Source: a virus. Taken from it: a stretch of DNA of 26,682 nt. The notes beneath the pieces are model-generated. The model saw only the letters and a list, made by a program, of their open reading frames with translations, was not told where the DNA came from and did not search any database. Location of the stretch: positions 1-26,682 of IMG/VR virus record IMGVR_UViG_3300032194_000096. One strand, 5' to 3'. How positions within the stretch are numbered: position 1 is the first letter of the stretch; each line of letters opens with the position of its first letter. This document shows, one piece after another, positions 1 to 5,468 of the stretch. The translations under genes were made by a program, and so were the position numbers.

Positions 1-19
1 CGATCAGCGCCGCTTGATC

Positions 20-28
20 TGGTATACT
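20..28 (+). promoter_or_regulatory. Extended -10 promoter element (TGgTATACT)
   Basis: TG-n-TATACT is an extended -10 sequence with five of six matches to TATAAT. The -35 position would lie at the window edge and cannot be judged. It sits 22 bases before the ATG at 50, so the transcript leader would be short and C/A-rich. A host sigma-70 type early promoter is inferred. Confidence 0.45.
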
Positions 29-49
29 ATACACAACACACAGCACAGC

Positions 50-241
50 ATGAAACGAGTTCACAACGGTTGCTTTCTGGTTAACGACACCGCAGCAAAC
101 GACCCCATCTGCCAGCAGGTCATGGCATCCTACCTTGAGCAGGTGCAACGTGACGCCATGCGTTCAAAGGCAATCCGTGAGGGTCGCATCCCTGCACCCG
201 AAGGACAATGGGGCAACTGGCATATCAGCGATCGCGACTGA
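50..241 (+). CDS. Small hypothetical protein (63 aa), probably early
   Basis: I do not recognise this protein. It begins MKRVHNGCFL and is mostly polar, with a helical middle part (residues 20-40) and a tryptophan-containing end (GQWGNWHISDRD). No membrane segment or signal peptide is visible. I chose the ATG at 50 rather than the in-frame TTG at 14, because the earlier start would overlap the TATACT promoter element. There is no Shine-Dalgarno before the ATG; the leader is almost purely A and C. Base composition is clearly richer in G and C than the structural genes further right, as in the next small gene, suggesting that these two belong to an early accessory group. Confidence 0.6.
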   Translation: MKRVHNGCFLVNDTAANDPICQQVMASYLEQVQRDAMRSKAIREGRIPAPEGQWGNWHISDRD

Positions 242-286
242 GCGCCCTGGGCTCTACAATTCACACATACCAAACAAACACACATC

Positions 287-535
287 ATGAACGGATTCGC
301 CAACTACGAAACCTGGAATGCTGCCCTCTGGGTTGGCAATGATGAATTCCTCTACAACACTGCCAAGGCATGTGTGGAGTTCTGCGATGTTACCGAGACC
401 CCATGGGATAAGTTCGTGCGGTGCATGACTGACGGCGTGGTAGGTCGCTTTATCGGTGAGACAGGCGACGGCGTGCGTTGGAATGACCCTGCGATTGATG
501 CCGCTGAGATGAACGAATTGCTGGCAGATTTGTGA
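287..535 (+). CDS. YETWN-motif small phage protein (82 aa; DUF7249-like)
   Basis: The protein starts MNGFANYETWNAALWVGNDE. The pattern YETWN-x-ALW-x-x-NDE-x-LY is one I know from small phage and cyanophage proteins of unknown function (I recall the family as DUF7249). The length of 82 aa fits such proteins. It is acidic, soluble, and has no membrane segment. It follows the previous small gene by 45 bases. A weak -10-like TACAAT lies at 255-260 with no matching -35 box, and the leader is again C/A-rich without a Shine-Dalgarno. The stop codon lies inside a short inverted repeat. The function is unknown; the family is often found among early, host-takeover type genes. Confidence 0.75.
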   Translation: MNGFANYETWNAALWVGNDEFLYNTAKACVEFCDVTETPWDKFVRCMTDGVVGRFIGETGDGVRWNDPAIDAAEMNELLADL

Positions 536-549
536 CACTTAGCGTCACA
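531..549 (+). other. Perfect 6-bp inverted repeat over the stop codon
   Basis: TGTGAC (531-536) and GTCACA (544-549) form a perfect inverted repeat with a 7-base loop, overlapping the TGA stop of the 82-aa gene. As RNA it would make a small hairpin. There is no T-run after it, so on its own it is not a strong terminator. It may act together with the G5/C6 hairpin 15 bases downstream. Confidence 0.4.
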
Positions 550-563
550 CAGTTAGTGATACT

Positions 564-585
564 GGGGGACAGTTAATTGCCCCCC
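564..585 (+). terminator. Possible weak terminator hairpin, G5/C6 stem
   Basis: GGGGG at 564-568 can pair with the C-run at 580-585 across an 11-base loop. It is followed by the AT-rich stretch TTAATTGTTACTT. It lies at the end of the early-type small genes and before the late promoter at 657, which is where a transcription boundary would be expected. The loop is long and the U-tract poor, so termination is uncertain. Confidence 0.4.
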
Positions 586-656
586 TTAATTGTTACTTAG
601 GGTTGCCGAGCGAAAATCGAAGGGTCCCTCTAACCTACAAAAGTATCCAGACGACC

Positions 657-664
657 GATAAATA
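657..664 (+). promoter_or_regulatory. T4-type late promoter (GATAAATA)
   Basis: GATAAATA matches the T4-like late -10 box TATAAATA and the NATAAATA form of cyanophages in seven of eight positions. It is in a non-coding, A-rich stretch, 46 bases before the ATG at 711. Such boxes are read by the late sigma factor gp55 with the sliding clamp (family knowledge). It would drive the structural genes from 711 onward. Confidence 0.7.
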
Positions 665-710
665 TTTTTGAAATACTTGAAAATAAAAAAATTTCCGCCA
701 GAAAAAAATC

Positions 711-956
711 ATGAAAAAGGTCGATGAAAACCTATACGAAAACGCACTAAAGAATTTTGAGGAATTTTGCGATGGATTTGAACGAGCAGCATCTGAGAGC
801 TACCTCAGAGGAAACGGAGACACCCGAATCAGTCACTATACAGATAAGTATCGAGGAGATACTCCAGAAGTTATCCGAGAAACTCCTGGAAGTGGAGAAG
901 AAGGTTTTGGAGTTGGAGTCCCCGACATTGATGTATCGCCGCCCGAGTTCGACTGA
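711..956 (+). CDS. Hypothetical protein (81 aa), overlaps the next ORF
   Basis: This is the first ORF after the late promoter at 657. It begins MKKVDENLYENALKNFEEFC, with a polar, helix-forming first third and a glycine- and proline-rich acidic end. From 772 to 956 it shares its DNA with the 86-aa ORF in another frame. No Shine-Dalgarno precedes the ATG at 711; only an A-rich leader is present. Codon choice in the non-shared first 60 bases looks like that of the neighbouring structural genes, which supports translation at least there. I do not recognise the protein. Either it is real and the next gene overlaps it, or it is a leader ORF whose translation helps expose the strong ribosome site of the next gene. 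Confidence 0.45.
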   Translation: MKKVDENLYENALKNFEEFCDGFERAASESYLRGNGDTRISHYTDKYRGDTPEVIRETPGSGEEGFGVGVPDIDVSPPEFD

Positions 957-1032
957 GCACGAGAAATTAGCAGAAACACTCGATTATCTGCACAATAGTG
1001 TAGAGGAACTCAAAAGATGCCAGTCCAACTAG
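772..1032 (+). CDS. Short coiled-coil hypothetical protein (86 aa)
   Basis: The ATG at 772 is preceded by GAGGAA (759-764) at a good distance, better than the in-frame TTG at 757 that could also open the frame. Residues 27-48 form a clear coiled coil: I27, L31, L34, L38, V41, V45 and L48 follow strict 4-3 spacing. The N-terminal part is acidic; a second helix near the C terminus contains LDYLHNSVEEL. The last 16 bases overlap the next gene (ATG at 1017), whose own ribosome site lies inside this gene, suggesting coupled translation. A small oligomeric virion or assembly protein is an inference from the coiled coil and the location among baseplate genes. Confidence 0.65.
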   Translation: MDLNEQHLRATSEETETPESVTIQISIEEILQKLSEKLLEVEKKVLELESPTLMYRRPSSTEHEKLAETLDYLHNSVEELKRCQSN

Positions 1033-1922
1033 TAACAACACCATCCTGCATAGTAACTGGGAATACTTTCAAATTGGTCCCTGCACCGAATTATGTGAAG
1101 TATGTTGAGGAGACTCGTCCGATGGGTGAATACCCATGGTTATACGAGATCATCAACCCTAGCACAGTGATCACGGCGATTGGTGTTGGGGGATGCCCAC
1201 CACCGAAGGTTCCAGAATTAATCACAGGAATTCGTATTGAAGGGACTGGTTGCAGCATTCTGAAGATTGCTGATGTTGCGTATGAGCAAGGATATCCTAT
1301 ACCACAAAATATTCCTGAGATGACGCAGGGTTTCAACGAACCCTTCGTGGAATATGGAAGTATTGTATCGGCACCAGTTCCATCGCTTTCATTGGTAAAT
1401 CCATTGATTGGGTATTATAGTGAAAAATATTTCCATGACTCCGAGTGGATCTTCGGGACGTTTTACGAGACTGAGACTGATATATTAAAGAATAATTACA
1501 CGTCAGTGGATTTAATCCGAGGGTATCGAAAGATGAACCTAGAGGATGTTCCACCAGAGGTAGATCAATTAACATCGGAAGTATTTCCAGGTCAGTATGC
1601 ACAATTGGATGTTAATAAACTAGCACCTTTAGATCCACTGTATGTTCAAACGAAGGGCACCGACTTTTTCGATCAATTTGAACCTGAGATCTCATTATGG
1701 GTAAGGATGAAACCATCATTGATTGAATTGATGCAATATCAATATCTTTTAACGGTTACGCATACATGTCCACCGTATGTCACAACATTTACTGGAACAA
1801 TGGATGTTGTGAATAATTGGACACCTACTGCGAATCGTATTGGGTATTGGCTAGATAGAACAGTAGGATTTTTACCACCTCCACCAGGGGTAGAGTCTAA
1901 TTTACCAGGGGTTAATGATTAA
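1017..1922 (+). CDS. Conserved-type unknown protein before the PAAR tip (301 aa)
   Basis: I do not recognise a family. The protein starts MPVQLVTTPSCIVTGNTF and has mixed beta-type sequence with many prolines, no signal peptide and no membrane segment. The C terminus is proline-rich (PPPPG near residue 290). GAGGAA at 1003-1008 is a good ribosome site for the ATG at 1017. The stop overlaps the ATG of the PAAR gene (TAATG), so both are probably made together. Its place directly before the spike-tip gene suggests a virion or baseplate-hub role, for example a spike-associated protein, but no motif shows this. It is not recognisably T4 gp5: no lysozyme domain or spike-type repeats are visible. 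Confidence 0.75.
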   Translation: MPVQLVTTPSCIVTGNTFKLVPAPNYVKYVEETRPMGEYPWLYEIINPSTVITAIGVGGCPPPKVPELITGIRIEGTGCSILKIADVAYEQGYPIPQNIPEMTQGFNEPFVEYGSIVSAPVPSLSLVNPLIGYYSEKYFHDSEWIFGTFYETETDILKNNYTSVDLIRGYRKMNLEDVPPEVDQLTSEVFPGQYAQLDVNKLAPLDPLYVQTKGTDFFDQFEPEISLWVRMKPSLIELMQYQYLLTVTHTCPPYVTTFTGTMDVVNNWTPTANRIGYWLDRTVGFLPPPPGVESNLPGVND

Positions 1923-2218
1923 TGGCGAAACTGAGACCAATTAGCGCACAAGCAGATCTACATTCTGGACATGGATGTCACCCACCACAGGTAGGAGCAG
2001 CATCATCACCGAATGTATTTGTGAATGGAAGACCAGTGCATGTTGTGACAAACCCATTTGTGCCTCATACATGTGGTCCAGACACTCACCCAGACATCGC
2101 TGCAGTCGGTTCTACGAAGGTTTTAACCAACGGTCTATCTACTATGAGGTTAGGCGATAAACTGGCACCTCCTAGCATCATGGTGATGGGTGCATGGAAT
2201 GTGTTTGCAGGTGGTTGA
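1922..2218 (+). CDS. PAAR-motif spike tip protein (T4 gp5.4-like)
   Basis: At 98 aa this is close to the 97 aa I recall for T4 gp5.4. PAAR proteins form a small cone that caps the central spike and binds a metal ion, usually through three His and one Cys. Here the matching pattern is visible: NVFVNGRPVHVV, then PHTCGPDTHPDIAAVGS, then VLTNGLSTMRLGD. H40, C51 and H56 with H17 or H20 are candidate ligands. The classical Pro-Ala-Ala-Arg stretch reads STMR here, as is common in phage versions. The protein is glycine-rich throughout. It starts in a TAATG junction with the 301-aa gene. The product should sit at the very tip of the tail and help to pierce the outer membrane. Confidence 0.9.
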   Translation: MAKLRPISAQADLHSGHGCHPPQVGAASSPNVFVNGRPVHVVTNPFVPHTCGPDTHPDIAAVGSTKVLTNGLSTMRLGDKLAPPSIMVMGAWNVFAGG

Positions 2219-2223
2219 AACTG

Positions 2224-2232
2224 TGTTATAAT
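2224..2232 (+). promoter_or_regulatory. Extended -10 promoter element (TGtTATAAT)
   Basis: A perfect TATAAT (2227-2232) with an upstream TG lies directly after the PAAR stop codon and 24 bases before the ATG of the 48-aa basic gene. The -35 region (near TTGCAG at 2205-2210, 16-base spacing) is poor, as is common for extended -10 promoters. It suggests that the next small gene has a sigma-70 type promoter of its own inside the late cluster. Confidence 0.5.
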
Positions 2233-2256
2233 ATGGGAGTCAATCAATAGGATACT

Positions 2257-2403
2257 ATGGCACGAAGCAAAGTTGGACTTTCTGGCGGACCTAACATCGA
2301 GTCCAAACCCAAAAAAACGCGACAGGGTTCGGGGCAGCACACGAAATATGCTGCCAGTTCTCGTAATAACAAGCGTAAGCGTTATCGTGGTCAAGGACGT
2401 TGA
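2257..2403 (+). CDS. Very basic 48-aa protein, nucleic-acid binding likely
   Basis: This short ORF starts MARSKVGLSGG and ends KRKRYRGQGR. I count 14 Lys/Arg and only one acidic residue in 48, and it is rich in Gly and Ser, so it should be unstructured and able to bind RNA or DNA (inference). I recall similar short basic proteins with this N-terminal pattern in other T4-like cyanophages, always of unknown function. A ribosome site AGGA (2249-2252) precedes the ATG, and a TATAAT promoter is just upstream. The last bases overlap the TTG start of the 224-aa gene. It may be packaged, or act on transcription or ribosomes; nothing in the sequence decides this. Confidence 0.75.
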   Translation: MARSKVGLSGGPNIESKPKKTRQGSGQHTKYAASSRNNKRKRYRGQGR

Positions 2404-3074
2404 ATTTAATCTGTAATCTTCCTGCTAAAAAGGTATGGGTTCGTAAAGAATATCTAAGAGATCATCAGGACGGTCACGGAGAGTTTGTAGAGGGCGTCTG
2501 GGTATCGGCAAAATCGATACCTGGGCGTGCTTTTTACTTTGAGACCTACCTTCCTGAGTATGGAGCGATGTATGATAAGTTACCTATCAGTGCTTTTCTC
2601 CGAGCGCCGAAAACACCGACGCCAGATTTGTCTTTAGAGAACCTACAGTTTTGGAACTGTATGGATTATGGGGTTACATGCATCAATAAAGGTTTTGTGT
2701 CTTCTATGGATGCAGAGATCTTCACCCGCGACCATGGTTTGATTCATGGTCAATATTTGTTTACATTAGATAACTATCATGCAAACATTGATGTGATAGA
2801 TAATAATGTAAGTGAGACTCCTGCCGAACACAAGAGTCATAATTGCATAGCACTAGAGAATGGTCAGTTTGCATTGTATCCTAATAACAGGATGCGTCTG
2901 TATGACCTCTCTATAACGCCTGAAGCGCCCCGTTTCCCTGATTTCAAGGTATCTACCATAGAATACCAAGTAGAGGCAGGAATCGACTGGGGACGTTTAG
3001 GTGATACTGATGATTATTTTTGGGAAACCAATGCTGAACGAAAACAACGGACGGAGACCAATCATGGGCAATAG
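2400..3074 (+). CDS. Unknown protein, 224 aa, conserved type in cyanophages
   Basis: The frame opens with TTG at 2400, overlapping the stop of the 48-aa gene (GTTGA). No ATG or GTG occurs near the N terminus, so the TTG is the best start; AAGGA (2393-2397) is very close to it and coupled translation is likely. The protein begins MNLICNLPAKKVWVRKEYL and has a conserved-looking centre with GRAFYFETYLPEYGAMYDKL. I recall similar proteins in cyanophages near gp25 and gp6 but no function. It contains no membrane segment and no signal peptide. The C terminus is charged and overlaps the next gene by 11 bases. A role as virion or baseplate assembly protein is inferred only from the neighbours. Confidence 0.75.
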   Translation: MNLICNLPAKKVWVRKEYLRDHQDGHGEFVEGVWVSAKSIPGRAFYFETYLPEYGAMYDKLPISAFLRAPKTPTPDLSLENLQFWNCMDYGVTCINKGFVSSMDAEIFTRDHGLIHGQYLFTLDNYHANIDVIDNNVSETPAEHKSHNCIALENGQFALYPNNRMRLYDLSITPEAPRFPDFKVSTIEYQVEAGIDWGRLGDTDDYFWETNAERKQRTETNHGQ

Positions 3075-3237
3075 CAAAGTCGATAAAAGTCAAAATTTTA
3101 TTGATGAGGGTATGACTCTCATTACCGAAACCGATAGTGAACGTCATCTCAAGCGAGCTCGTAAAATGAAAGATGTCAAAGAGGGTGAGATCTTTGACAA
3201 CCAGGAAGAATGGGCGGATGGGTTCTGTGGTAAGTGA
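3064..3237 (+). CDS. Small charged hypothetical protein (57 aa)
   Basis: The start is the ATG at 3064, with GGAG (3053-3056) at normal distance; it overlaps the end of the 224-aa gene by 11 bases. A longer frame from 3001 would run deep into that gene and lacks a ribosome site. The protein starts MGNSKVDKSQNFIDEGMTL and is highly charged, probably one or two helices, ending in WADGFCGK. I do not recognise a family. The TGA stop is part of the late promoter of gp25 (GATAAATA at 3236). It may be a small assembly factor; that is a guess from position. Confidence 0.65.
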   Translation: MGNSKVDKSQNFIDEGMTLITETDSERHLKRARKMKDVKEGEIFDNQEEWADGFCGK

Positions 3238-3243
3238 TAAATA
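3236..3243 (+). promoter_or_regulatory. T4-type late promoter for gp25-gp6 (GATAAATA)
   Basis: GATAAATA overlaps the stop codon of the 57-aa gene and lies 25 bases before the gp25 ATG. It is the same form as the box at 657. gp25 lacks a clear Shine-Dalgarno, and the transcript leader would be only about 15-20 bases. Confidence 0.75.
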
Positions 3244-3267
3244 GAAACAGCCTAATAGTGTGTCTAC

Positions 3268-3657
3268 ATGCCAACGTTTCAAACCTTTAAGGATTTGAAT
3301 ATAACATTTAAGAAGCATCCAAATTCTGATGATTTGGTTGTTATTAAGGATGATGCTGCAATTAAGCAAGCAATCAAGAATCTGTTATTGACAAATGTTG
3401 GTGAAAGACCATTCCAACCTGCTCTTGGTTCAAAAATCCCAAGACTTTTGTTTGAACCATTGGATTACCTCAGTAGTTCATTGATCAAAGACGAAATTAA
3501 AAGAGTTATTGGGACATATGAACCAAGAGTAGAACTCATCAGAGTTGATTGTGAACCAAACGCTGATGAAGATGGTTATGATGTTGATTTTGATGTGAGA
3601 ATCTTAGGGCGTGATAATGTTATATCATTAGAACTATTTCTAGAGAGAACCCGATAA
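3268..3657 (+). CDS. gp25: Baseplate wedge protein gp25
   Basis: This is the gp25/GPW family, a small wedge protein of contractile tails (129 aa here, 132 in T4). The family mark is the central stretch LTNVGERPFQPALGSKIPRL, followed by the helix LFEPLDYLSS and a C-terminal beta part ending in SLELFLERTR. In T4 it sits at the inner wedge beside gp6 and gp53, next to the sheath initiation site. In cyanophages the gene commonly precedes gene 6, as here; in T4 it is elsewhere. It starts 25 bases after a late promoter and ends in TAATG, so its stop overlaps the gp6 start and expression is coupled. Confidence 0.95.
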   Translation: MPTFQTFKDLNITFKKHPNSDDLVVIKDDAAIKQAIKNLLLTNVGERPFQPALGSKIPRLLFEPLDYLSSSLIKDEIKRVIGTYEPRVELIRVDCEPNADEDGYDVDFDVRILGRDNVISLELFLERTR

Positions 3658-5462
3658 TGCCATACGCTCAATTAGCAAATCTAGATTTTGATCAGATTAA
3701 GATTGCTCTTAGAGAATATATCAAGAGCACATCTGATTTTACTGACTATGATTTTGAAGGTTCTGCCCTTTCGGTCATAATCGATACTCTCGCCTATAAC
3801 ACCTACTATACGGCGTTTAATGCCAATATGGTAGTCAATGAACTATTCATTGACTCTGCTACCTTGAGAGACAATGTGGTGGCGCTGGCAAAACAATTAG
3901 GTTACACCCCGAAGTCTATTGTTGCTCCAACAGCAACTGTAACGTTTAATGTAGACTTTACGGGTTCAACACCTGCAAACAATCAAATTGTTTTAGAAAA
4001 AGGCACTGGATTTGTTGCGACATATGATAATAACTTATATCAGTATGTTGTTGTCAATGATGTAAAGCGATCGATCGTATCAAATCAGGCAATTTTTGAC
4101 AATGTAGACATCAAAGAAGGAACTTTAATTACTGATACCTACGTTGTAGATAACTCCAAGAAAAATCAGAGATTCCTTATTGAGAATAGAAACGTGGATA
4201 CGTCCACGATTACAGTAGATGTATACCTCAACGAACAATCTACTGTTGCAGAAGAATATAAACTATCGACAAATATTCTTGGTGTAAACAAAGAGTCCAA
4301 GATTTATTTTGTCAATGAGATTGAAGATGAAAGATATGAGTTATTCTTTGGCGATGGTGTATTAGGAAAGAAACTTGACGATGGTCAGAAGATTGAGGTT
4401 TCTTACTTAATTACCAATGGTCCAGAGACTAACGGAGCAAAAGACTTTACTTTTAGTGGTGTTTTAAAAGATAACATTAATAATACCAACTATCCGTTTA
4501 CAACGTCTATCAATTCGTCCGCTACGGTCGCTGCAAACGGCGGTAACGAGATCGAAGGCATTAAGAGCATAAAGTATAACGCACCCAAGTATTTCGGCAC
4601 ACAGGACCGTGCAGTGACCGCTGGTGACTATGCTGCTATTGTCAGAAATGTATATCCTGCTATCTCTGACATCATTTCTTTTGGTGGTGAGGAGCAAGAA
4701 CCACCTGCATATGGACAAGTCTTCTTGGTGATCAAACCAACCAGTGGTTCTTATTTGTCAACATATACAAAACAGCAGATCAAGTCTGCTTTGAAAGATT
4801 ACATGGTTGCTTCTGTAACTCCTGAAATCTTAGATCCATCTATTTTATATGTCGAACTTGACAGTAAGATCTTCTACGATACAAGAAAGACCAATTTCAC
4901 TAATGAGCAAATCAGATCTGGAGCAATCAATAGTATCGAAGGTTACCTTGCACAGTCAGATACCGAAAAGTTCAATGGTAAATTTAGATACAGTAAGGTA
5001 GTTGGTGTCATCGACGAGTCTGATATGGCAATCAACTCAAACCTGACTAGTGTAATCATGAGGAAGGACTTCTATCCTCAGTTAAATTCAACCTTCTATT
5101 ATGAGGTTTGTTATCAAAATACATTCTTAGATGATGACGATCCCGTTATGAGTTCAACTGGGTTTGTTGTTTCCGAATATCCCAATTATACCGTGTATTT
5201 GGAAGATAGGGTTGGCAAAATCATCCTATATAGAATAGATCCCCTGTCGGGAGAAAAGGTTGTCTTGAACTACTCTCAAGGCGATATTAATTATGAAAAG
5301 GGTGAGATCATGTTATATGATTTAACTATCATCAAAGGTAGTTTTAATGACAATAGAATTGAACTTAGAGTTCTTCCTAAGTCCAATGATATTGTTGCAA
5401 AACGCGAGGTTTACTTAGACGTAGACATTGCAAAAAGTAAATTCCAAGTATATCAAGAGTAA
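3657..5462 (+). CDS. gp6: Baseplate wedge protein gp6
   Basis: gp6 forms the dimeric ring of the wedges, the core of the baseplate (Baseplate_J family). At 601 aa it is near the size of T4 gp6 (about 660). The N terminus shows DYDFEGSALSVIIDTLAYNT and NELFIDSATLRDNVVALAKQ, the conserved first helical domain. Residues around 300-325 carry the J-type signature NAPKYFGTQDRAVTAGDYAA. The C terminal part is beta-rich. The ATG overlaps the gp25 stop. The stretch at about 4500-4630, coding for the J signature, uses more C- and G-ending codons than its surroundings. Function in the wedge together with gp25 and a gp7-type protein is established for T4. Confidence 0.95.
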   Translation: MPYAQLANLDFDQIKIALREYIKSTSDFTDYDFEGSALSVIIDTLAYNTYYTAFNANMVVNELFIDSATLRDNVVALAKQLGYTPKSIVAPTATVTFNVDFTGSTPANNQIVLEKGTGFVATYDNNLYQYVVVNDVKRSIVSNQAIFDNVDIKEGTLITDTYVVDNSKKNQRFLIENRNVDTSTITVDVYLNEQSTVAEEYKLSTNILGVNKESKIYFVNEIEDERYELFFGDGVLGKKLDDGQKIEVSYLITNGPETNGAKDFTFSGVLKDNINNTNYPFTTSINSSATVAANGGNEIEGIKSIKYNAPKYFGTQDRAVTAGDYAAIVRNVYPAISDIISFGGEEQEPPAYGQVFLVIKPTSGSYLSTYTKQQIKSALKDYMVASVTPEILDPSILYVELDSKIFYDTRKTNFTNEQIRSGAINSIEGYLAQSDTEKFNGKFRYSKVVGVIDESDMAINSNLTSVIMRKDFYPQLNSTFYYEVCYQNTFLDDDDPVMSSTGFVVSEYPNYTVYLEDRVGKIILYRIDPLSGEKVVLNYSQGDINYEKGEIMLYDLTIIKGSFNDNRIELRVLPKSNDIVAKREVYLDVDIAKSKFQVYQE

Positions 5463-5468
5463 GATTAG

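Noticed and set aside
14-49. Longer N terminus for the first gene from TTG at 14
   Set aside because: It would translate through the TATACT promoter element, and the added residues look like translated leader (WYTIHNTQHS).
254-538. 94-aa ORF on the minus strand opposite the YETWN gene
   Set aside because: The plus-strand frame has a recognisable motif, and all other supported genes are on the plus strand; the minus frame is a shadow.
531-549. TGTGA…TCACA as a CRP-type operator
   Set aside because: The half-sites are nine bases apart rather than the six needed for CRP, and the repeat covers a stop codon, so an RNA hairpin is the simpler reading.
3001-3063. N-terminal extension of the 57-aa protein to 78 aa
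   Set aside because: It lies deep in the 224-aa gene and lacks a ribosome site; the ATG at 3064 has GGAG at the right distance.
2953-3369. 138-aa minus-strand ORF
   Set aside because: It spans parts of three plus-strand genes and a late promoter, and its hydrophobic start looks like random antisense sequence.
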